From positions 1-55,186 of the IMG/VR virus record IMGVR_UViG_3300030104_000268: a DNA stretch of 55,186 nt; one strand, 5' to 3'. Shown in pieces: positions 15,362-21,446 of the stretch. The first letter of the stretch is position 1; every line of letters begins with the position of its first letter. The notes under the pieces were generated by a model. It saw nothing but the letters and a program-made list of their open reading frames with translations, searched no databases and had not been told where the DNA came from. Made by a program: the position numbers and the translations under genes. Source of the DNA: a virus.

Positions 15362-15389
15362 ATTATATCATGTTTAGCAGTATTGTCAA
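15362..15389 (-). promoter_or_regulatory. Consensus sigma70-like promoter, leftward, main late promoter candidate
   Basis: Minus strand: TTGACA (15389-15384), 16-base spacer, TATAAT (15367-15362), both hexamers perfect. RNA would start near 15355, inside the 16-bp palindrome, and carry a structured leader of about 250 bases before the first late gene. This is the strongest promoter seen in the window, so host RNA polymerase probably transcribes the late genes; no phage RNA polymerase gene was found. Confidence 0.72.
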
Positions 15390-15646
15390 GTCTTTTTTTA
15401 CCCTTTTTATTCTCAAGGCGTTTTATTTTTATTAATTTAGTCCCTTACATATTAAAAATTATTAAATATCACATTTTGTTACAGAATGTTACAAAGTTAA
15501 AATGCCCATCTCTGTCATTGAGTGTACATACGTAACGTACTAACGGGGGGTGGCCCATGCAGGGTATAGATAGGGGGTCTATTGTCTGCCAGTTTTTAGG
15601 ATTGCTAGACTTTTTTAGTACAAGTCTCTGTTATTACTGACAGTTA

Positions 15647-15674
15647 TAGACAATATTTTGTTATTTATTTTAAT
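15647..15674 (+). promoter_or_regulatory. Possible rightward early promoter
   Basis: TAGACA (15647-15652), 16-base spacer, TTTAAT (15669-15674), each five of six to consensus, in AT-rich DNA. It would start RNA near 15681, about 200 bases before the first early gene. AT-richness makes chance matches likely, so this is tentative. Confidence 0.4.
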
Positions 15675-15794
15675 AGGTAAGGAAAAACGGCAAGTATTTT
15701 GGAGGCAAGCAAAGTATTTTAAATTTATGCATCCCCCTCTTTCTTTCGTCTACTCCAGAATACTACCCCTTATTTTTTATGGTCATCACTATTT

Positions 15795-15811
15795 GTGACG
15801 TAACGTAACAA
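15795..15811. repeat. GTGACGTAACGTAACAA motif, copy 1
   Basis: An exact 17-bp match to 17920-17936. Both copies lie 60-70 bases before the first gene of a rightward group. The core ACGTAACGTA also occurs at 15530-15539. It may be a binding site for an early regulator. Confidence 0.65.
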
Positions 15812-15880
15812 AAAAGTTTTCTTGTGTTTGTTTATTGGTTGAATTAACAGAGTAGCAGATCAAACAAAAGGACAAATAAA

Positions 15881-15985
15881 ATGAAACTATCAAATAATGC
15901 ATATCATGACCAGATAGAAAAAGAGTTGGTTGACTACATTCTCAAACTGTGGAACGACTACAAAACAAACAAAAAGGACCAATAA
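15881..15985 (+). CDS. First early gene, microprotein (34 aa)
   Basis: MKLSNNAYHDQIEKELVDYI followed by 14 residues, a hydrophilic helix ending NKKDQ. A purine-rich AAAGGAC lies about seven bases before the ATG. The stop lies one base before the start of the HhH-GPD gene. No homology is evident. Small first early genes are often host-takeover factors, which is only a general expectation. Confidence 0.55.
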   Translation: MKLSNNAYHDQIEKELVDYILKLWNDYKTNKKDQ

Positions 15986-15986
15986 A

Positions 15987-16622
15987 ATGTATAAAAGAGA
16001 CTGTATAGAAATTGCAAACTTAGCAAAGTATCAAAACAGCGTAGCACCAATAATTGGTTTTACACTTTCCACAATTCAATCTGGACTACAAACTTGCACA
16101 GGACAGGCTGAAAAAGTAATTAAGGACAAGTACAAAGCCAATTGCTTGTGGGGATTGAAGGCTGAAGGTCTAGAATATGCAATAAAAAACGATGCTTGGC
16201 TATATGGAAAAGCAATGCATATTGCTGATAAGTATGGATATAATAGCATTGAGGGTATTACTGAAGCCATTCTGTTATTTATGAATGTTCCAAACTTAGG
16301 CATGGTCAAAGCTTCATTCGTTTGTCAAATGCTTGGTTTTAATATTGCTTGTTTAGATAGTCACAATTTAAAGAGACTTGGCATGAGTGCAAACTTTACA
16401 AAAATTCCTGCTACAATGTCAGACAATGGCAAGCGTAAGAAGATCGCTACTTACATTGAATTATGCCAACAAGAGGGTAGTGAATACTGGTGGAATAGTT
16501 GGTGCGATTACGTTGCTGGTAATCAAGCTAATAGGTCGCTTGCTACTGGTGACGTTGTATCCAGGTTTCATGTTGAGTGCATAAACATTTGGACACTTGC
16601 GGTTGACGCTTGTAAAAAATGA
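15987..16622 (+). CDS. HhH-GPD-fold protein, DNA glycosylase-like
   Basis: A 211-residue protein. Residues 101-133 (VPNLGMVKASFVCQMLG, then FNIACLDSHNLKRLG) align by eye with the helix-hairpin-helix and catalytic-Asp segment of endonuclease III (LPGVGRKTA, then VDTHIFR). Asp124 matches the catalytic Asp; the Lys used by bifunctional glycosylases is shifted or absent, and I see no FeS cysteine cluster. The start at 15987 has AAGGAC upstream; the frame is open 19 codons further into the previous gene. It may excise modified bases, or be a DNA-binding relative without activity. Confidence 0.65.
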   Translation: MYKRDCIEIANLAKYQNSVAPIIGFTLSTIQSGLQTCTGQAEKVIKDKYKANCLWGLKAEGLEYAIKNDAWLYGKAMHIADKYGYNSIEGITEAILLFMNVPNLGMVKASFVCQMLGFNIACLDSHNLKRLGMSANFTKIPATMSDNGKRKKIATYIELCQQEGSEYWWNSWCDYVAGNQANRSLATGDVVSRFHVECINIWTLAVDACKK

Positions 16623-16631
16623 TTGCTTTCT

Positions 16632-16661
16632 AATTAGCATTAGTTTAAACTGGTGCTAATT
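16632..16661 (+). terminator. Hairpin after the HhH-GPD gene
   Basis: AATTAGCATTAG pairs with CTGGTGCTAATT, 12 bp with two G-U pairs, around a 6-base loop. No T-run follows, so it may stabilise or process the message instead of ending it. It lies in the 70-bp gap before the next early gene. Confidence 0.5.
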
Positions 16662-16692
16662 GCTAATCAATCTTTAATAGGAGTAAAACAAA

Positions 16693-16935
16693 ATGCAAAC
16701 TTTTAACATATACAAGGGATATGATAGAGACTTAACAGCAAAGCTAGGTGTGGCCTATTCTATGGCAGAAGCTAAAAGAAAAGCTAGAAACTTTGCTTTT
16801 AATGCTAATCTTTTAGCAATACCATCAGATCAATACCAAGCTTCTGTGATTACAGTTCGTGATGTTCTAGGCGGTTTACGGTTTGAAGTAAATTTAAAAG
16901 TACCAGAACAACATCAAGAGAGAGAAACAAAATGA
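16693..16935 (+). CDS. Hypothetical early protein (80 aa)
   Basis: An 80-residue protein beginning MQTFNIYKGYDRDLTAKLGV, with an Ala/Lys/Arg-rich helix (SMAEAKRKARNFAFNANLLA) and a beta-rich C-terminal half. Good ribosome-binding site (AGGAG). Its stop overlaps the next start by 4 bases. No family recognised. Confidence 0.7.
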   Translation: MQTFNIYKGYDRDLTAKLGVAYSMAEAKRKARNFAFNANLLAIPSDQYQASVITVRDVLGGLRFEVNLKVPEQHQERETK

Positions 16936-17186
16936 TTAATCAAGAGATAAAAAACCGTATCAAGATTTCTGTTGCAGCATATGCTTACGAATACCTTGAC
17001 GCACCTATTATGTCTGACGGTGACTTTGACGCATTGTCACAACTGATAGATACCAAAAAGAAAACGGGTAATGAAAAGCTAGACAAGTTTTTTGAGAAGC
17101 ATTTTGTTGCTGACAGTGGGATGTGGATACACAAGCATCCAGAAAAAGAGAAACTAAAATATCTATATGAGGAGTTTTATACATGA
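16932..17186 (+). CDS. Hypothetical early protein (84 aa)
   Basis: An 84-residue, charged helical protein with AAYAYEYLDAPIMSDGDFDA near the N-terminus. The pattern YxYYx-D-P-ISDxxYDxL resembles the N-terminal adenylation-domain helix of NAD-dependent DNA ligases in a very short form, but no ligase domain follows, so I do not assign it. Overlaps both neighbours by 4 bases. Confidence 0.7.
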   Translation: MINQEIKNRIKISVAAYAYEYLDAPIMSDGDFDALSQLIDTKKKTGNEKLDKFFEKHFVADSGMWIHKHPEKEKLKYLYEEFYT

Positions 17187-17386
17187 CATATGAAAGCAAA
17201 GATAGACAATGGTTTGCCCTGAGTTGTTTAGGTAATCTATTTGCACTAGGCGACTGCGGGGACTTTGATGCCGCAACGGAAATTGCTGACGATTTAGGTT
17301 TGGACGCAATATGGATTGCAGATGTAGATACAGTCACGCAATGGATCAAAACAATACAAAGTAAACTTACTGAGATAGAGGTGTAA
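17183..17386 (+). CDS. Hypothetical early protein (67 aa)
   Basis: A 67-residue acidic protein (ALGDCGDFDAATEIADDLGL, then IWIADVDTVTQWIK). Overlaps the previous gene by 4 bases and is one base from the next. No recognised domain; composition is compatible with a DNA-mimic or protein-inhibitor role, speculative. Confidence 0.65.
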   Translation: MTYESKDRQWFALSCLGNLFALGDCGDFDAATEIADDLGLDAIWIADVDTVTQWIKTIQSKLTEIEV

Positions 17387-17387
17387 A

Positions 17388-17588
17388 ATGAGTTTATATA
17401 CCATGATTGAAAATGATGCTGGTGGTTTAGGTGCAAGTGATATTGGTTTTATTCGTATTATTTGGAAAGATTACCTTACCATTGATGCTAAAACTAGGAA
17501 GCATAGGAAGGATAGGCATAAAGTTATTAGGGATATTTTAGAAGATAAACGAAAAGCAGAAAACCTATATGCAGATTGGGGGTTTTAA
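17388..17588 (+). CDS. Hypothetical early protein (66 aa)
   Basis: A 66-residue protein with GLGASDIGFIRIIWKDY followed by a strongly basic stretch KTRKHRKDRHKVIRDILEDK. It could be a small helical nucleic-acid-binding protein. The ribosome-binding site GAGGTG is good. No family recognised. Confidence 0.65.
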   Translation: MSLYTMIENDAGGLGASDIGFIRIIWKDYLTIDAKTRKHRKDRHKVIRDILEDKRKAENLYADWGF

Positions 17589-17589
17589 A

Positions 17590-17676
17590 ATGAGTTTACT
17601 AGGTTCAATGTTGATTGGTGCCGTTATTACTTTGGTGGTGGTGGTGTTCTGTTATCTGCTAGTGATAAATTGGTGA
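17590..17676 (+). CDS. Single-span membrane microprotein (28 aa)
   Basis: MSLLGSMLIGAVITLVVVVF and eight more residues form a single transmembrane helix. Start lies one base after the previous stop. Too short for usual gene calling; coding is plausible from spacing and hydrophobic pattern only. Confidence 0.45.
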   Translation: MSLLGSMLIGAVITLVVVVFCYLLVINW

Positions 17677-17693
17677 GGTGTAAGAGGATGAAG

Positions 17694-17909
17694 ATGATAG
17701 CAGAAGTATATAAAGAAAAAGGTAAAGAGCCTTGGAAGTATACCAGACAGGTGCTTGCTTCTGACGGTAAAATAGAAAGGCACACAACACGGTATAGTTC
17801 ATACAACTATGCATACCAGTTTGCCTATGATGATTTCAAGGCAGGAAAGATAAACATTCTTTATCTATACCATCCTTGGGGTACATTGAAGGATACTTTG
17901 TATGAATGA
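17694..17909 (+). CDS. Hypothetical early protein (71 aa)
   Basis: A 71-residue protein beginning MIAEVYKEKGKEPWKYTRQV, Tyr-rich and basic. I chose the ATG at 17694 with AGAGG upstream; ATG 17688 and a TTG at 17670 are in frame too. Last gene before the second GTGACGTAACGTAACAA motif. No family recognised. Confidence 0.6.
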   Translation: MIAEVYKEKGKEPWKYTRQVLASDGKIERHTTRYSSYNYAYQFAYDDFKAGKINILYLYHPWGTLKDTLYE

Positions 17910-17919
17910 AGTGGAAGTA

Positions 17920-17936
17920 GTGACGTAACGTAACAA
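17920..17936. repeat. GTGACGTAACGTAACAA motif, copy 2
   Basis: Exact match to 15795-15811. It lies immediately upstream of the -35 element of a candidate promoter (17937-17965), the usual place for an activator site. Confidence 0.65.
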
Positions 17937-17965
17937 TTGCAATACTAGGAAACATGAAATATACT
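17937..17965 (+). promoter_or_regulatory. Candidate early promoter downstream of the repeat motif
   Basis: TTGCAA (17937-17942, four of six), 17-base spacer, TATACT (17960-17965, five of six), followed by AGAGGAG and the ATG at 17998. The weak -35 and the adjoining repeat suggest activator dependence. Confidence 0.5.
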
Positions 17966-17997
17966 TAGGATAGAACACAAACAAAGAGGAGAAAAAG

Positions 17998-18225
17998 ATG
18001 TTTGTAATTTTTGCTACTAAGCCACTTAATGATGGAACAAAGGGTTTTCGTTTTAACTTTGTAGGTAACAAGGGATTGTACCGCAAGCGTAAGAACGTGA
18101 AGCGTAACTTTAAGATTGACCGTAACGGTTGCATGACTGCTATTCACTTGGGCAAGCGTAGCCTATATATGGAACACAAAACCAACCGTAAAACTGAACG
18201 TAAACTCTGCCACTTTGCAGGGTAA
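17998..18225 (+). CDS. Basic hypothetical protein (75 aa)
   Basis: A 75-residue protein with many Lys/Arg (LYRKRKNVKRNFKIDRNG, then TNRKTERKL) and beta-strand periodicity at the N-terminus (MFVIFATKPLNDGTKGFRFN). Strong AGAGGAG ribosome-binding site. First gene after the candidate promoter at 17937-17965. Nucleic-acid binding is plausible from charge. No family recognised. Confidence 0.65.
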   Translation: MFVIFATKPLNDGTKGFRFNFVGNKGLYRKRKNVKRNFKIDRNGCMTAIHLGKRSLYMEHKTNRKTERKLCHFAG

Positions 18226-18236
18226 GGAGAAAGAAA

Positions 18237-18431
18237 ATGCTTACAATAAATCAAATTGCACAGATGGAAAGTTGCACCCACAATTCAAATATGCCCAGGG
18301 ATATCAGGGAATTGTTAAACTCAACATACTACAGTGAAAGTAAGAAGGATAACATGCCCATTGGTGAACTTTCACTACCACAATTCATAAGAGTTTTAAG
18401 AAAGTACAACATAGGAAAAGACAATGCTTAA
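18237..18431 (+). CDS. Hypothetical early protein (64 aa)
   Basis: A 64-residue protein beginning MLTINQIAQMESCTHNSNMP with a helical C-terminal half. AAGGAGA ribosome-binding site. Overlaps the next start by 8 bases. No recognised domain. Confidence 0.6.
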   Translation: MLTINQIAQMESCTHNSNMPRDIRELLNSTYYSESKKDNMPIGELSLPQFIRVLRKYNIGKDNA

Positions 18432-18783
18432 TAATATTTTACCAATTACAATTAATACTGGCGCATTTCCTGATGTGCCAGAAGAACACCTCAAAGAAAT
18501 GTTGGGTATACTCCCCTACTGGGTGGCCGACTATGATGTGTATGGACTAGAGACAGAAACACTAAAGGACTTCATGGAAAAAATGTATGGTCTTGGTAGT
18601 CTGTTTGAGATTGAAGGGGAAGTATTGGCTACTGGAAACTACAAGTCTAAGTATGAGGATGATCCTCTAATGCACTGGGTTGCAAGTATGAATTGTGCTT
18701 GGGGTACTGTGTACTTTTATGAGTGTGCAATACTTGCCTTGCCTATGCCTGATGGTGTACACTTTATAACAAGGATGGACTGA
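18424..18783 (+). CDS. Hypothetical early protein (119 aa)
   Basis: A 119-residue acidic protein (FPDVPEEHLKEMLGILPYWV, then MHWVASMNCAWGTVYFYECA). Probably globular alpha/beta. Followed immediately by TGATGATG where the next gene begins. No family recognised; the aromatic, acidic character is compatible with an inhibitor of a host protein, speculative. Confidence 0.65.
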   Translation: MLNNILPITINTGAFPDVPEEHLKEMLGILPYWVADYDVYGLETETLKDFMEKMYGLGSLFEIEGEVLATGNYKSKYEDDPLMHWVASMNCAWGTVYFYECAILALPMPDGVHFITRMD

Positions 18784-18785
18784 TG
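18766..18785 (+). repeat. 20-bp direct repeat carrying a ribosome-binding site, copy 1
   Basis: ATAACAAGGATGGACTGATG recurs exactly at 18948-18967, and a shorter version (CAAGGATG-A-ACTGATGCA) at 19433-19450. Each carries an AAGGA and an ATG at its 3' end, so it works as a translation start cassette. Confidence 0.7.
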
Positions 18786-18947
18786 ATGAATAGGTATTAT
18801 GTTGAAATAAAAAGAGGCTTACAGCCTACATTAGATTCTGAGTTCTATGATGTAATTGGTTTTTACATCTATGCATATAGCAAAAGTCAAATCGTTGATA
18901 TGTTGGGAGATGAATATTTTCTAGTCACTGTGGATCAGACGGACTAA
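18783..18947 (+). CDS. Hypothetical early protein (54 aa)
   Basis: MMNRYYVEIKRGLQPTLDSE and 34 further residues ending DEYFLVTVDQTD. The start lies in the 20-bp repeat cassette and overlaps the previous stop. Small alpha/beta protein of unknown function. Confidence 0.55.
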   Translation: MMNRYYVEIKRGLQPTLDSEFYDVIGFYIYAYSKSQIVDMLGDEYFLVTVDQTD

Positions 18948-18967
18948 ATAACAAGGATGGACTGATG
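18948..18967 (+). repeat. 20-bp direct repeat carrying a ribosome-binding site, copy 2
   Basis: Identical to 18766-18785, 182 bp downstream. The intervening unit is one small gene, which suggests a tandem duplication or recombination at the start cassette. Confidence 0.7.
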
Positions 18968-19135
18968 CAAGAAGAATTGAATTTAAACCATGAACCTAGC
19001 CTTGATCATTGGGCTAGGGCTTTGGCAGATAATGACGTAGAAACTGGTGAAATTTTAAATTGGGATCATGCATATGAAAGTGCTTGGATGTATTTATTAG
19101 AATTAAAGAAATGGCAAGGATGGGAGGCTGCGTAA
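18965..19135 (+). CDS. Hypothetical early protein (56 aa)
   Basis: MQEELNLNHEPSLDHWARAL and 36 more residues, Trp-rich (five Trp) and acidic. Starts at the end of repeat copy 2, with AAGGA upstream. Stop and next start overlap (TAATG). No family recognised. Confidence 0.55.
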   Translation: MQEELNLNHEPSLDHWARALADNDVETGEILNWDHAYESAWMYLLELKKWQGWEAA

Positions 19136-19260
19136 TGAATAGGAAAGAATTTTTTGAGTGGTTGGAGACTTGCCCGACCCACAAGTGGGACATTACTGCT
19201 GACGAGTATGGTTATGTTGTGGTGTCCTTTCCCAACAATGAAGAACAGGAGATTGCTTAA
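19135..19260 (+). CDS. Hypothetical early microprotein (41 aa)
   Basis: MNRKEFFEWLETCPTHKWDI and 21 more residues ending NNEEQEIA; a compact acidic peptide with alpha then beta propensity. Both ends overlap neighbours by one base (TAATG), supporting translation by coupling. The repeated WL-Tx-C-P-Tx-K-W-x-I pattern is known to me from phage microproteins, without function. Confidence 0.55.
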   Translation: MNRKEFFEWLETCPTHKWDITADEYGYVVVSFPNNEEQEIA

Positions 19261-19385
19261 TGTTTAAGATGTATTACGAATGTCCATGTGGTGAAGAATG
19301 GGAAATGGAATGGGAGTGCTGTTGTAATGATCGTTGCCCATCATGCAACAGAGAAAATGAAGCAGTAGATAGTGAGGATATATAG
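19260..19385 (+). CDS. Zinc-ribbon microprotein (41 aa)
   Basis: A 41-residue peptide with MYYECPCGEEW near the start and CCCNDRCPSC in the middle: Cys8, Cys10, Cys20-22, Cys26 and Cys29, enough for one zinc ribbon. ATG overlaps the previous stop (TAATG). Function unknown; likely a zinc-binding adaptor. Confidence 0.55.
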   Translation: MFKMYYECPCGEEWEMEWECCCNDRCPSCNRENEAVDSEDI

Positions 19386-19445
19386 TATATGCCAAAACCA
19401 GCCCTAAGTATTTCTTGGCTTTATGTGGATGGCAAGGATGAACTG

Positions 19446-19874
19446 ATGCAAACTTGCCCGTGTTGTCACGCAGAAGTGAGCACATTGCACAGACATCACA
19501 TACTACCCAAAGTATTGGGTGGTGTGGATGATGAGAGTAACATAGTAAACTGTTGTGAGGAGTGTCATGGTAAGATACATGGTAGAGACATGCTACATCA
19601 CAGTGCTCTAACACGTGAAGGATTACGTAAGGCTAAAGCACGTGGTGTGTTGTTAGGTGGTGCAAGACCTAACAGCCAAGCACGGCACGATGCAGTTAAG
19701 GCATTGGCAGATGCAAAAGCAAAGGAGGTCAAACCAACAATTGAACAATTTAGAAACGATGGTTTAACTTATAGTGAGATTGCAGACAAATTAAACGAGG
19801 CAAATGTGCCTACTGCACGGGGAGGCAAATGGTATGACGGCACTGTGCAGAGATATAACAAGAGAGAAGTGTAA
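19446..19874 (+). CDS. HNH endonuclease with recombinase-like C-terminal helix
   Basis: A 142-residue protein. The N-terminal 55 residues form an HNH core: CPCCH, then HRHHILPKVLGGVDDESN and CCEECHGKIHG with zinc-binding CxxC pairs. The C-terminal 60 residues (GLTYSEIADKLNEANVPTA, then GGKWYDGTVQRY) resemble the helix-turn-helix of serine recombinases. I chose ATG 19446 because AAGGATGAACTG precedes it in the same arrangement as two upstream genes; the frame is open 19 codons further. Probably a homing-type or DNA-cleaving protein. Confidence 0.75.
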   Translation: MQTCPCCHAEVSTLHRHHILPKVLGGVDDESNIVNCCEECHGKIHGRDMLHHSALTREGLRKAKARGVLLGGARPNSQARHDAVKALADAKAKEVKPTIEQFRNDGLTYSEIADKLNEANVPTARGGKWYDGTVQRYNKREV

Positions 19875-19885
19875 AGGTAAAGACG

Positions 19886-20038
19886 ATGCGAATAATACTT
19901 GACGATTTCACAAACCGAGAGTTTGATTTCTTAGCAGAAATGATCGATGAAAAGTTAATTGATATGGGGCATGAAACGGATGGCAACTTTGCCTTTACGT
20001 TGTCTGTTGAATTTGTGGAGAGTGACAATGAGAGTTGA
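19886..20038 (+). CDS. Hypothetical microprotein (50 aa)
   Basis: MRIILDDFTNREFDFLAEMI and 30 more residues, acidic, ending VEFVESDNES. Start has AAAGGTAAAG upstream. No recognised domain. Confidence 0.5.
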   Translation: MRIILDDFTNREFDFLAEMIDEKLIDMGHETDGNFAFTLSVEFVESDNES

Positions 20039-20125
20039 AGTCTACTTTAATCTACACAAACACTTGTTCTCTGTTCGTTAAAGCTGTAGCAATACAGTAT
20101 GCGAGAAGAATAACTGTTGCACAAA

Positions 20126-20160
20126 AACCCCTATGGTTTACAAAGGAAGTTGTAGGGGTT
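20126..20160. promoter_or_regulatory. Inverted repeat upstream of integrase, operator candidate
   Basis: AACCCCTA (20126-20133) and TAGGGGTT (20153-20160) form a perfect 8-bp inverted repeat with a 19-base spacer; the right arm touches the integrase -35 element. A dimeric regulator bound here would block the integrase promoter. The 20039-20216 gap contains no tRNA fragment that I recognise as an attachment site. Confidence 0.5.
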
Positions 20161-20186
20161 GACTATAAAAACTACTTGTGTATAAT
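20159..20186 (+). promoter_or_regulatory. Sigma70-like promoter for integrase
   Basis: TTGACT (20159-20164, five of six), 16-base spacer, TATAAT (20181-20186, perfect). RNA would start near 20193, about 24 bases before the integrase ATG. This gives integrase its own promoter inside the early block. Confidence 0.68.
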
Positions 20187-20216
20187 TAACTGTAAGTTAA
20201 AACGAAAGGTAAAGCT

Positions 20217-21104
20217 ATGAGGTTTAGTAAGTCTGTATGTAAGTATTTAGATAGTAGAACTTATAACTCTTTAAGTTATAGTACAAAAAAGACTTACAAA
20301 TATAATCTAAACCGTATCAGTAATACTAAAGTATATGGTACACCTATGGCTACAAAGATGCTAAAAAGGATAGACTTTGATATATGCAATGAGTTGTACG
20401 ACACTTGGGAGTTTGAGGATAGCACTTCAAATGCTAATCACTTGGCTAGGGTATTCTCTGTACTAATGAACTACTATGTTGATAGGGAAGTAATACTAAG
20501 AAATCCAATGAGGAGAGTTAAAAAGAGGACTAGTGAACCAAGGTCAGTCATATGGAAACATGAACAGGTTATGTTGTTTCTGGATGTGGCCTTCACAAAC
20601 TTTGACTGGAGAAACATTGGACTAATAGTGCTGATGTGTTATGAGTGGAGCCAAAGACCAGTGGACATACGCAACTTAACATTTAATAACATTAACTGGA
20701 AGGATAGATTTGTAACTATAAAACAGACTAAACGTGGTGCCACAGTAGAACTACCCATAACAGATGAACTCTACCCTATGCTTGAACAGCAGTTTCAGGA
20801 CTGGGGGTTTCAGGACTATGTAGTACCACACCACAGGGCTTCTGATGGGGCTTACAGGCCGCTAACAGTTTTACAGATGACCACCCTACTGAAAGAAGTT
20901 AAGGCTACTGCTGGACTTCCTGATGACCTACAGGTGGGTGATCTACGTAAGACTGGTATAGTCCAGATGATTGAGGGGCAGGTGGATCACTTGGCTATTC
21001 AGTCTGTAACAGGACACAAGAATGTTAGTAGTCTTAACCCGTACAATAAGTTTAACTTGGAAACAGCAAAATCTGCATTAGATAGGAGAGTTAAATGCCA
21101 CTAG
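20217..21104 (+). CDS. int: Tyrosine integrase/recombinase
   Basis: A 295-residue tyrosine recombinase. The N-terminal part has a SAM-like core-binding domain (LSYSTKKTYKYNLNRI, then ILRNPMRRVKKR). Catalytic residues: Arg147 in SQRPVDIRNL, candidate Lys172 in the beta-hairpin, Arg244 in GDLRKTG, His267 in VTGHKNV and Tyr276 in LNPYNKF, with the usual nine-residue His-Tyr spacing. The His normally three residues before the second Arg is Gly241. It would mediate site-specific integration or act in genome resolution. The ATG at 20217 has AAAGGTAAAGCT upstream. Confidence 0.88.
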   Translation: MRFSKSVCKYLDSRTYNSLSYSTKKTYKYNLNRISNTKVYGTPMATKMLKRIDFDICNELYDTWEFEDSTSNANHLARVFSVLMNYYVDREVILRNPMRRVKKRTSEPRSVIWKHEQVMLFLDVAFTNFDWRNIGLIVLMCYEWSQRPVDIRNLTFNNINWKDRFVTIKQTKRGATVELPITDELYPMLEQQFQDWGFQDYVVPHHRASDGAYRPLTVLQMTTLLKEVKATAGLPDDLQVGDLRKTGIVQMIEGQVDHLAIQSVTGHKNVSSLNPYNKFNLETAKSALDRRVKCH

Positions 21105-21340
21105 TAGAGAATGACTATGATGAAGAAGATATAGCTTTTGAGGATGGACTTGAAGAAGCCGTAAAAAAGTTTGCTGAAAGTTTAGATATAGATGGACTAA
21201 GAGAGTATGTCAGGCATGATTTATATGAGTATTACTCAGAGGATGCAGACTATGATGAGGCTTGGAATTTTATAGACTGGATAACATATAAAGAAAGAAA
21301 GAAAAGGCAAGAAGCTGATGATCAAAAACCCAATGGCTAA
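21095..21340 (+). CDS. Acidic hypothetical protein after integrase (81 aa)
   Basis: A very acidic 81-residue helical protein (NDYDEEDIAFEDGLEEAVKK, then YYSEDADYDEAWNFIDW). Overlaps the integrase end by 10 bases, so coupled to it; may modulate the integrase as an acidic partner. No excisionase (basic winged helix) signature. Confidence 0.65.
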   Translation: MPLVENDYDEEDIAFEDGLEEAVKKFAESLDIDGLREYVRHDLYEYYSEDADYDEAWNFIDWITYKERKKRQEADDQKPNG

Positions 21341-21443
21341 AGACTTGCGGCAACCAAAGTACAAGTCCCAGTCTATACCAGACAAGAAGAAACCTAAGCC
21401 AGTTCGTAAAACAAAACATAAAAAAGATAAGTTTGAGGAGTGA
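21333..21443 (+). CDS. Basic microprotein (36 aa)
   Basis: MAKDLRQPKYKSQSIPDKKK followed by PKPVRKTKHKKDKFEE; disordered, half Lys/Arg. Overlaps the acidic neighbour by 8 bases. The acidic-basic pairing suggests possible interaction, speculative. Confidence 0.5.
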   Translation: MAKDLRQPKYKSQSIPDKKKPKPVRKTKHKKDKFEE

Positions 21444-21446
21444 GAT

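Larger units (their letters stand above)
15107..15880. promoter_or_regulatory. Divergent control region between late and early blocks
   Basis: This 774-bp gap is the only long non-coding stretch. From left to right it holds: a leftward promoter (15112-15140); a hairpin on the leftward leader (ATCTTTT/AAAAGAT, 15162-15186); a 22-bp palindrome and its degenerate tandem copy (15249-15349); a 16-bp palindrome (15340-15355); a consensus leftward promoter (15362-15389); ACGTAACGTA at 15530-15539 next to a G-rich patch (15544-15575); a possible rightward promoter (15647-15674); and a 17-bp motif repeated near 17.9 kb (15795-15811). It probably controls both transcription units and is the best origin candidate. 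Confidence 0.75.

Noticed and set aside
15556-15640. Short rightward frame (27 residues) after GGGGGTGGCCC
   Set aside because: GGGG at good spacing is suggestive, but the peptide has no features, and the region is GC-rich regulatory DNA; not enough to call.
15107-15880. tRNA gene or tRNA fragment as attachment site
   Set aside because: No cloverleaf or TTCGAATC-type T-arm was recognised here or near the integrase.
16932-17186. Short NAD-dependent DNA ligase
   Set aside because: Only a YxYYxxxxPxxSDxxYD-like stretch; no KxDG adenylation site or further ligase domains.
20035-20220. Frame of 61 residues upstream of integrase
   Set aside because: It spans the integrase promoter, its -35/-10 and the inverted repeat; lacks a ribosome-binding site and looks non-coding.
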